Made by a program: the position numbers and the translations under genes. The notes beneath the pieces were generated by a model. It had not been told where the DNA came from. It did not search any database and saw only the letters and a program-made list of their open reading frames with translations. This document shows, in pieces, positions 1 to 7,804 of a stretch of 22,643 nucleotides of DNA; the stretch's first letter is position 1, and the number at the start of each line of letters is the position of its first letter. Source of the DNA: Smittium culicis (taxonomy: Eukaryota; Kickxellomycota; Harpellomycetes; Harpellales; Legeriomycetaceae); the NCBI GenBank assembly GCA_001970855.1, contig LSSN01003595.1, forward strand, positions 1 through 22,643, written 5' to 3'.

Positions 1-395
1 TTTTCTAATAGTATTTGGTGATTTTGGAATATCCTTATATCCCTGTAAAGTTAAAAGTCTTTTTAAATCAATGGAGGTGCAAATTTTGTTCAAAGGGAGT
101 CCGTCTTTAGCAACTAATCTATATATTACTGCTGGAAGTGATAAGTATCAAGTTGAAATAAAATCTGATAGCTTTGTATTTCGTACTTTAGTCTGAATTT
201 CAGAAGAGCTTGTATCATCGGGCAATGCAACTTGTAAAATTTTGCTTAACAAATCAGTTGAATGATTGGACCTTATATGACAATGTAAACCACTAGTGCT
301 GCCACCCTCACTTTTTATGATTTTCCCGCATGTTTTACATGTACCGTGTTTTTTATCATCGGACTTTATATAGTAGTCCCAAACCTTTTTATATA
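1..395 (-). pseudogene. hAT-like transposase, N-terminal BED-finger part, broken and cut by window edge
   Basis: Reading the minus strand from about 395 towards 1 gives a coding-like stretch of about 130 codons. It opens with a BED-type zinc finger: Trp-Asp-Tyr-Tyr near 384, a CxxC pair (codons at 339-337 and 330-328), a Gly-Ser-Thr-Ser-Gly-Leu turn, and an Hx4H pair (279-277 and 264-262). After the finger comes a segment with a Lys-Asp-Gly-Leu-Pro-Leu motif typical of the region following the BED domain in hAT-superfamily transposases. An in-frame TGA at 150-148 interrupts the frame, and a second in-frame TGA lies just upstream of the finger at 399-397, so no plausible start ATG is joined to it. 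The rest of the enzyme, including the DDE/RNase H-like catalytic part, would lie outside the window. Family assignment rests on the finger and the following motif; another BED-finger transposase is possible. The break is seen directly. Confidence 0.65.
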
Positions 396-1366
396 TTCAT
401 CTATAAAAAAACAAGCAAGCTTTATTAATAAAACTTTAAATCTTATAAAAAAAAACCATAAACAGTTAATATAAAAATTTTTTGGTTTTACAATTTCGTT
501 TTTCGATCAGAGGATGAAGATTCGATTTTAAACACGGAAATATAACAACAATGTCTAAATCGAAAGCTTTTATCGTAAGTGATGTTGTGGAGGTGAATAT
601 TTAACCTTTCAATTTTTTTAATAGAATCACAGAATATACTGGGAAACTCGATATTGAATATCTATATTTTTGAATGATTTCAATTAAGCTTGAATATGAT
701 TCTATAAATAAAAATGGACCTAAAAAACTATTTAATAAGAATAAATATAAAAAATCGATTTTCACGAGAATGAATAAATATAAATTATAAAAATTACCTT
801 GATTTATCCCAAACGTATGTTATGTCCTTCGATTTAAGCATAATAGCGAATTAGAATTTCACAATTTTGAAATCAATATAATAAATGAAGATTATATGAA
901 ATATTTTATTTTGAAATTATTTATAATACTTATTTAAAATGGATAATAGTATTATTAATATATTAATTTTTCTAAATTTTTTCCTTGTAGTTATTTACTA
1001 CAAGTTAAGTTTAAATACATACCAATTATATAATATTTCTTAATCACAATAATCAAGAATAAATATATCAACATATATTAGTTTAAACATAAAATTTCTA
1101 AAATAAATTTATTGGATAATAAAAACTGTAACACCCAATAAAAACTCGAAAATTTACGATCAATAGATTTTATGCAGACTATAAATTGTTTGGATGAAAT
1201 TTTTCTAAAATAACGTCATTTCTATAAAAAATTCGAGCAAAAATTTAGGATTTACGATGGCGCTAAATTACCGGGTACCGCGCAAAATAATTTCGGTAAG
1301 CTGTAGACAAAAAATCGCTCCAAAAACCGGCTAACGGTAATTACCGGTTTTATCGTGCAATCCCTA
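1..1366 (-). mobile_element. probable 5' part of a hAT-type DNA transposon, running off the left edge
   Basis: The broken BED-finger transposase at 1-395 needs a 5' terminus to its right. Read on the minus strand, 1366 downwards begins TAGGGATTGCACGAT, which fits the hAT terminal consensus YARNG. It lies in a locally GC-richer block (about 1255-1366) with inverted and near-repeated ACCGG/CCGGT/ACGGT words, as expected for subterminal transposase-binding regions. The 8 bp just outside (1367-1374, ACTACAAT) would be the target-site duplication, as hAT elements duplicate 8 bp. The matching terminus is outside the window, so the boundary is inferred. Between 395 and 1255 only AT-rich DNA is seen. 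Confidence 0.35.
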
Positions 1367-1596
1367 ACTACAATTACGAGCTAAGCCGAATGTCCAAATA
1401 CTCAAAGAAAGGGCGAATGTTTTCTGTCAGATCTTACCTTCTTAATTCTGCATCTATTAATAAAAAGAAAGTATAAAATACTACAGTTTTTTTTCTTAAA
1501 AAACAATCATTAGGTCATTATTCTCCGAGCTCCAGCTGTTTTAAGTAGATAAAAACATTCTTCTGTCCCTCGCTATACTTAATTTTCCCGAAATTA

Positions 1597-1982
1597 AAGA
1601 ATTATTGACGATTTAGACGGACAAAAACTATTGAACTCAATTTCCGAAATCCAAAATTCGATTTACGGGCTTTTTATAGTTTTAGGCGACCCTATCAATA
1701 TTAATACAAGTAAAAAAAGTATTTCTAGCTCAAAAATGCAGAAAATGTCCTCTGAAAAAAAAAAATGCTGATACTAGATTGTATTTAGATTCAGTCACAT
1801 ACCCTCAAAGTGCTATATATCAGATTTTAAAATTATTATCATCTTTTCCAACAAAAAATCTCCCAAGATCAGGTCCCAAAGTTTTAGTCCGCAGTACAGA
1901 TTTTTTGAACCAAATAACATCATTTAATATCAATTTGGAGATATCAGATGCACAGATAGTTAACAATATGTTAGAATTTTAG
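1597..1982 (+). pseudogene. degenerate coding-like stretch, frameshifted at a poly-A run
   Basis: After a TAA near 1594, one plus-strand frame stays open for about 50 codons to a run of 11 A's at 1755-1765. Past that run the same frame hits two stops, but the frame reached by losing one A continues for another 70 codons to the TAG at 1981. The joined reading has normal mixed composition (Leu, Ile, Ser, Asn, with scattered Pro and Gly), unlike most of the surrounding DNA. I recognise no family. It could be a remnant of a transposon or a dead gene, or chance openness in AT-rich DNA. Confidence 0.25.
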
Positions 1983-4072
1983 TAGGAAAACTAACTTATG
2001 CAAACAAAATACCGATATTATCAATAAGAATTGATTATTTTATTATATAAACTCGAATAAATTTAAAATTATGAGTTAATAATTTCTTTTCATAGAGAAT
2101 TGTATTTATTTTTAAAGCTTTAAATACATACAAGTCCAAAAACTAGCTTCTGAAGAGCATGAAAACCTTCAGACAAATCATCAGATAGGGATTTTACTGA
2201 CATAAACTGTAATCTTTAAATCATATCTCGATTTCTTCGAGAATAAGATATAGTCACACTAATAACCCGAAAAAAACAATTTTTGAAAGCATAATTAAAC
2301 AGTAAGTAATTGTTTCAAAAAGATTAGCGAAATTGTTGGCCGGTTGTATGCCAATTTCGAATCAGTCGAAATTAAGTTATAATTCACTGTTTAATATATA
2401 AAAAAGAAAATTTTAAACATAGAATAGCGGTTATTCTGTGCCCCAATCTGTATATAAATAATATTTGTATAACCGTAAACAAATTAATATCAAACTTGTA
2501 TGATCATTCAAAAACATTATAAATGGATACTAAATATTAGATATATACACTGATTATCAGAACTTTTTAAAATAGATCCAGATAAACCGATAAAAAATTT
2601 CCGAGGAATTGGAGCTATATTTATACCAAAACTAGAGCTTTCTCTGCATACTTAGTTTTCACATGCTTTCATACCAAGATACTCAATTATAAACTTTTAA
2701 TACCGAAATCAAGAAGTAATTTGAGCATCCTAAAAGAGTCGATTTTACCTCTGAGGTAACCTATTATTTCTTCTATCCGAGATTTAATTTTAGAACTAAT
2801 CGAGTACTGTTGAGCGAATTTTAATTAATATTACAAAAATTGTGTAGAGGTGATATATAATTCTCACATACGCGCTACTATATTTCAATTTTATTAAAGG
2901 TGATAAGGTTACTATATTTACGCAGTTTGTTTTTTGTACCATCATTAAATATATTTTGGATTAGTTTATGCTATAGCTTTGTAATTTTTGTTTAGAATTA
3001 TTTATCAAGATGGCAACATTTAATAAGTCCCTCTCTTTGTTTAATTCTAACATGTATTTGGTCTAAAGATCTGTATTAATTATAAAATATTGGGAAGGGG
3101 GAGGGGATAAAATGAGAATTTTTCACGTGATATGATCTATTAATGTCCAGTTGGCGAAGCTATTTCCTATTCTATATTTAATTTTTCCATATGTGGTTCA
3201 TTAACAGTTTCAATAACTTTTAATTCACATTCATGAAGAATTTTTGGTTGAAAATGTTTTTTTATTTTTTCATATGTATTTTTTTATCTCATAGTATTTA
3301 GAGGTACATTTTTTGTCCCTATAGTTTCCCTCTGATTTTTTTTTTTTGAAGTAATTATCATGTAGCTAGTGCCTCGATGGTCTTATAGCTTAAAATTACC
3401 TCATAAACTTTTTGAGATAACCATAAATAATCGATGCTGTGATCGTCATTTTTTTTTTATTTGGGATTTTAATTCTATAGCCACTTTTTTAATATAAAAT
3501 AATATCGATACACTAGTTCATAAATGTCTCTTTGTTTTCGCTTTTAAAGTCCGAAATACTTTGGATTTCATCATTTTTTGCCGATTATTTTGCTAAAATT
3601 TAAATACTGCCTATATTATTCATTGAATATAGGCGTATGTATAACATAAACACGGCATAATCGTTTCAATGGAAATTATCAGCGAATATAGCCTTTGATT
3701 CATTAATTGCGATACCATTTCAATCAGCTTCTTGGCCTTGATGAGAGTTTTTATCTCAGGAAATTTTTTTTTTTTTTAAACGGAAAATTTATTGATAATG
3801 TTCAATCTCAGAAAAAAAAATCAAAAATTTTCTTTGGCGCTCATGTTATATGTATTGTCAATTAGGTAAAACAAGGCTTTGATAATCTCGTTCGAAATTT
3901 CTTAGAGAATAAAAAATTTGCAGCCTATAATGATAATGTTTCTTACGGGGACAATTTTTTTAAGATGGTGCGTTTCCTAGTTTATGTTATACTTGGATTT
4001 TATTTACATGGAACCACTAATAAATAATAAGCATTTAGCGAGCCTTAGCAATCAGTTTTTGAGAATCACTCA
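1983..4072. other. AT-rich intergenic DNA without a convincing gene
   Basis: About 2.1 kb of A/T-rich sequence with many stops in all frames and several T runs of 9-14 (for example near 3339-3348, 3450-3459 and 3764-3777). The only coding-like hints are short minus-strand segments between about 3590 and 3960. One gives roughly 45 codons ending at a TGA near 3621, and another about 25 codons between 3885 and 3820. They are in different frames, separated by stops and homopolymers, and may be remains of a transposon gene. No RNA gene was recognised. Confidence 0.4.
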
Positions 4073-4076
4073 TTAG

Positions 4077-4264
4077 CCCTTTCACCGGCGGTAGACTATT
4101 TTTGATCTTCAAAATATAGCCAACTATGCTTAATTAAAATTCTTTAATTCCGAGGCTGTAAGAATATTTGGTTTATTTTATTTTAGCAACAAATAATAAA
4201 TTTGCTTATAAATCATAAACGAATCATAAAATTCATTTTTTCAAAGACCTTGGACGGGAAAGGG
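4077..4264 (-). mobile_element. piggyBac-like MITE, copy A (188 bp)
   Basis: Bounded by CCCTTTC at 4077-4083 and GAAAGGG at 4258-4264, which are inverted repeats of each other. The flanks are TTAG (4073-4076) and TTAA (4265-4268), matching the TTAA target of the piggyBac superfamily with one base changed. The GC-richer ends (CACCGGCGGTAGAC on the left, GGACGGGAAAGGG on the right) enclose AT-rich, non-coding DNA. The whole element aligns by eye, in reverse orientation, with the copy at 13166-13354, including the GGCGGTAGACTATTTTTGA block. No ORF is present, so it would depend on a transposase elsewhere. Orientation is arbitrary. Confidence 0.72.
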
Positions 4265-4268
4265 TTAA

Positions 4269-4448
4269 TGCTTTCATGCCTTGTATTCATTAATAAAATA
4301 AAGTTTCTGATTCGCCAGCGATTTATAAATAAGATTGTTATTTGCTGTTATTTTTCAGTATACCAATAAATGAAAAGACACATAATTAAAGTGATTTAAT
4401 GGAACACAATTGGCTTTATTTGGCAGATCAAAAACAGCCTACCGCCTG
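4269..4448 (+). mobile_element. piggyBac-like MITE, copy D, with decayed ends (180 bp)
   Basis: Directly abuts copy A, sharing its TTAA (4265-4268), and runs to the TTAA at 4449-4452. Its interior aligns in the same orientation with copy B (13166-13354): a shared GATTTATAA block, then TATACCAATA, then AAAAACAGCCTACCGCC against AAAAATAGTCTACCGCC. The left terminus reads TGCTTTC instead of CCCTTTC. The right terminus stops after CTACCGCCTG, lacking the TGAAAGGG found in B, which looks like an 8-base deletion. It is therefore the most degraded copy of the cluster. Confidence 0.6.
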
Positions 4449-4452
4449 TTAA

Positions 4453-4643
4453 CCCTTTCGGGGGCGGTTGGCCTTTTTTGAACTACCAAAATTATCCAAC
4501 CAAACGGAAAAAATATAAATCAATATAAAATAATAATATATTATTGGATGGTATATTATATCTATCCAATAACAAACCAATTGTTTATGACTTATCCAAT
4601 TATGATTTTTTATAAAGTTTAAGATTACTTGCTCCGGAAAGGG
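4453..4643 (-). mobile_element. piggyBac-like MITE, copy C (191 bp)
   Basis: Has intact ends CCCTTTCGG (from 4453) and CCGGAAAGGG (to 4643), with perfect TTAA on both sides (4449-4452 and 4644-4647). The first 45 bases are clearly related to copy A (GGCGGT, CTTTTTTGA, CAAAATTAT, CCAAC), while the middle differs. The middle contains a strong hairpin with arms TTATTGGAT (4541-4549) and ATCCAATAA (4564-4572). This is probably a sub-family sharing termini with A, B and D. Just downstream (about 4674-4716) is a weaker resemblance to the same 45-base end, perhaps a fifth, very old copy. Confidence 0.7.
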
Positions 4644-4647
4644 TTAA

Positions 4648-5284
4648 AGAGATAAGTAAGCTTGTAGCTTCAAAGTTGATGACTTTTTTAAACTACCCAA
4701 TAACCAATCAACGAAATTTGAAGGGAGCTTGCTTATTTCCTAACATAAAAAACAAGAGATTATGGCCAACCAATAAAAAACTATTATAAAATCTGAGCAA
4801 ATTATTAATTTTACTGTTGAAATTCAACGCCGAGTTTGTAATTGAAAACAAAACTTTAATTTCTTACACATTTTTTTTAATGTCTAGCCAATAGTCGCGT
4901 TATTCTTAATATGAGATTTGTGATATATTAGATTTGGGGTTAAAATTTTCTTTGAACAAATTGGAAAATTTATTATAGCTAATGTGCAAAATAGCAACTA
5001 AGAGAATTATATACAATATTATAAAATCATTTATTATCCTCTAATTATTAAAGGAATCCGATTTATGAACTAGTTTAAAGGAAAATCATGGCTTTTGTTT
5101 GGATAGTTTAGACACACAAAAAATCTTAATCCCAAATACTCACATTTTATCTGAACATCAAATTTATATAAGAATCTTTATTAGTTTACTATCTATGAGA
5201 AAAATACTCTAAAAAGTCATTTAACTCGAAAGAAAACTTAAAACTGCTATTTAAATTATTCATAGACTTCAATTTATACAATTA
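4648..5284. other. upstream region of the Kelch/BTB gene
   Basis: AT-rich DNA with no convincing ORF between the MITE cluster and the Kelch/BTB gene. It should hold that gene's promoter and 5' UTR, but no clear TATA box or initiator stands out from the background. The first 70 bases may contain a heavily diverged MITE end. Confidence 0.35.
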
Positions 5285-7669
5285 ATGGAATTAGAACGAT
5301 ACATATCAGGCTTGAAAAAACAGAAAGCTGTTCCAATAAGCAACGATAAAGCAGATGAAATTTTTAAAATTCAAAATTGCGCTGGGAACGTACCGCCTGC
5401 AACTACAGGGTCTTCTTTGACATATTTGAATGGGAAGGTGTATTTATTCGGAGGAAAGCTACTAGATGGTTCAAGTGTATTATCAAGCGTATATGTCTAC
5501 AATATACAAGAAAAAAAATGGAGACTAATTAAGAATTCTGAAGATCCAACCGATCTTAGGCGCGGCGACCAATCTTCATCCAACAACCAAAGCAGTTTAG
5601 ATTCAGAAAAAGTAGCCTCCAGATCACGATTTTTTCACACCACAGTAGCTTACAAAAATTACTTGGTGATATTCGGAGGAATAGGCGTGCGAATGATGGA
5701 AATAAACCAAAAGCTTGGAAAAGCTCAAAACCAACAAACTCTTTTTTTTGGATCAAAGTCAAGAAACTTGTCTGTATTTAAGCTTTTTTCTAGCACTCAA
5801 AGTAACATGAATATCGATAAAATGCAACTAAACAAAAAAACTACAATGAAGCGATCTTTGTTAAACGATATCATTGTATTCGACACAATTACCGAAAAAT
5901 GGGTTGATAATTTTTATAGCCCTAATGATGCTTTTTACAATGGAAACAACGAATCCAGCATATTTGGAAGCAATTTATCCTTAGGCGATGCTGATAGTAA
6001 TAGCGTTTATTTAGGGACTACCAAATCAAAAAGATCAAACTCAAAAAGGGTACCATATAAACCTAACCTCGAGATCATGAGCCCACAACCAAGGTACGCT
6101 CACATATCCGCTCTTATTGGAAATTCCAAGATGATTGTAATCGGTGGCCAAGGTTTGACTGAAGAATACATTAAAGAATTTAATATTTTTGACTTTGAGA
6201 CACGACAATGGGTTCAAAAGAAATATTTTGAAAGCGAAATAAGCAAATATCGCTCTTCAGCATTCCGTTTGCCTGATAGATCAGTAATGATATTTTCAAA
6301 TTATAATTTTGAAAGCGTAAAGCACGAATTCTACAAAACTTTTATCAATGATGAATCAGTTTCAGTTTCAAAAGTTGAGATGAAGTCAGTTAGCGATAAA
6401 CCTCCAGGGATTCGATTCCCTGTGTGCAGGATGGCAGACAAAAATAACATCATAATGTCAGGAATAGAACTGGCTAACGGGTTGACTAACTTCTTTACAA
6501 CTTGGGTATTCAACACTCAAAATAAAGTTTGGAAAGAGATCTTTAACTCTAAAGGATCTCCAAAAAAATTTGCTGGTAGCTGGAAAGAATCAGTCCTTTC
6601 CGGGACTACTCAACAGCTTCTTATATTTGGAAACTCGAGTAGATCTATGTCCAAAGACTACAAGCAAAGAAGAAGCAACTTTGAGCAATGTTTGGAGGTA
6701 GAAATTTTTAGCCTCGGGTTTTCTCGAAATAAGACCTACAGGTCTGACTCTTTTTTCTTTGATAATTCCTTATTCAAAATTCAAAATATTGACAACTTTA
6801 ATGTTTATTCTCAAAAGTCTTTCTCCGATGCTCTTATTGGCAGCCAAGGATATTTAGACGCTGCACAACAGCTTGGTACACAAGTTCTTACCCTTCAGCA
6901 ATTTGCTGATACTTGGATCGAAACTACTGACGGTAAGTGGATTCCAATCAACTCGCAAATGATTAGGCAAAGAAATTCTCAGCTATGTGAGAGCTGGGGT
7001 ATTTCTCAGTTCGTGTCTGAATCTGAAAAAAAAGCTTCCAACAACCTTAGTTTTGTAAATAATCAAAGTATTATAGATATGGGTGGACTGGCGTCTCATT
7101 TAAATAGAGCCTCGGATTTTTCTAATTCAGAAAATAAGTACAATTCTTTGATCTCTGAGAAAGACCGCGAAAAAAACAACTTACAAAAAAAATCGTCACT
7201 TGTTCACCTTCAAAGTATAAACAAAAATATCAACCGAGCTCATGTTTCTGTGCCTGAAGCCAGCGATGTTATAATTCCACTAATCAAATTCCTCTATACA
7301 GGGATTCTCGAAGTATCGCCCAATCTTCTTACTATTCGTTCTAGCTTTTTAGCTTCTGACCAACATATAATTCAAAAAAGAACTGTTACCATTCTGAGTA
7401 GGCTAATATCAATAGGCAAAAAAAACAATTTTTTAGAGCTCGTTTCGTCGGCTGCCATACTGTTATGTCAGCAAGTTGATTCTAATTCAGCTTTATTAGT
7501 TCTGGATGCTATACGTCAATTCAACTTAATTGAAGTCGATGAACTTTGCTTAAATGTACTTAGGCAAACACCCGAATTTAAAAGCCGTAAAAATAGTTTT
7601 GTGTGGAATAGCGTTTCCGAATCTACTAGATATTATGTCGAGTCCAAAATAATAGGCACAACTTACTAA
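5285..7669 (+). CDS. Kelch-repeat and BTB/BACK domain protein (794 aa), intronless
   Basis: The N-terminal 480 residues hold about six Kelch-type blades. The clearest are residues 42-82 (LNGKVYLFGG ... VYVYNIQEKKW), 116-206 (LVIFGG ... DIIVFDTITEKW, with about 55 inserted residues between its strands) and 269-311 (MIVIGG ... FNIFDFETRQW). Weaker blades follow up to about 480. The C-terminal part reads as a BTB fold: TWIETTDGKWIPI at 543-555 matches its first strands and PE...LIKFLYTG at 657-673 its second half. These halves are separated by about 80 polar residues, and a BACK-like helical region runs to the end. Such proteins often act as substrate adaptors for Cullin-3 ligases or as cell-polarity/Ras-pathway scaffolds (LZTR1, fission yeast Ral2), but orthology is not shown. 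The start is supported by NCAGNVPPATTGSSL leading straight into blade 1. Only 135 bp separate it from the convergent ALG12 gene. Confidence 0.85.
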   Translation: MELERYISGLKKQKAVPISNDKADEIFKIQNCAGNVPPATTGSSLTYLNGKVYLFGGKLLDGSSVLSSVYVYNIQEKKWRLIKNSEDPTDLRRGDQSSSNNQSSLDSEKVASRSRFFHTTVAYKNYLVIFGGIGVRMMEINQKLGKAQNQQTLFFGSKSRNLSVFKLFSSTQSNMNIDKMQLNKKTTMKRSLLNDIIVFDTITEKWVDNFYSPNDAFYNGNNESSIFGSNLSLGDADSNSVYLGTTKSKRSNSKRVPYKPNLEIMSPQPRYAHISALIGNSKMIVIGGQGLTEEYIKEFNIFDFETRQWVQKKYFESEISKYRSSAFRLPDRSVMIFSNYNFESVKHEFYKTFINDESVSVSKVEMKSVSDKPPGIRFPVCRMADKNNIIMSGIELANGLTNFFTTWVFNTQNKVWKEIFNSKGSPKKFAGSWKESVLSGTTQQLLIFGNSSRSMSKDYKQRRSNFEQCLEVEIFSLGFSRNKTYRSDSFFFDNSLFKIQNIDNFNVYSQKSFSDALIGSQGYLDAAQQLGTQVLTLQQFADTWIETTDGKWIPINSQMIRQRNSQLCESWGISQFVSESEKKASNNLSFVNNQSIIDMGGLASHLNRASDFSNSENKYNSLISEKDREKNNLQKKSSLVHLQSINKNINRAHVSVPEASDVIIPLIKFLYTGILEVSPNLLTIRSSFLASDQHIIQKRTVTILSRLISIGKKNNFLELVSSAAILLCQQVDSNSALLVLDAIRQFNLIEVDELCLNVLRQTPEFKSRKNSFVWNSVSESTRYYVESKIIGTTY

Positions 7670-7804
7670 TATTGACCAATATTTAAACACTAATATTTTT
7701 ACTCTTTTAAAAAAGACCAATTAAGAAAATATAAAAGAATTAAATGTAGTTTTTTGTATTATCAATATACTATATGCATCTAATTATTATTAAACGATCA
7801 TAAA

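Noticed and set aside
551..604. ATG-led 17-codon frame containing GTAAGT and a nearby TTTAATAG acceptor, vaguely like a chromodomain start
   Set aside because: The implied intron would be only about 33 nt or the downstream exon stops within a dozen codons; no chromodomain core follows.
2424..2440. AGAATA-GCGGT-TATTCT short palindrome
   Set aside because: Six-base arms are expected often by chance in sequence of this composition, and no neighbouring structure supports it.
5556..6516. Two minus-strand frames inside the Kelch/BTB gene
   Set aside because: Short shadows of a convincing plus-strand protein, with no family features.
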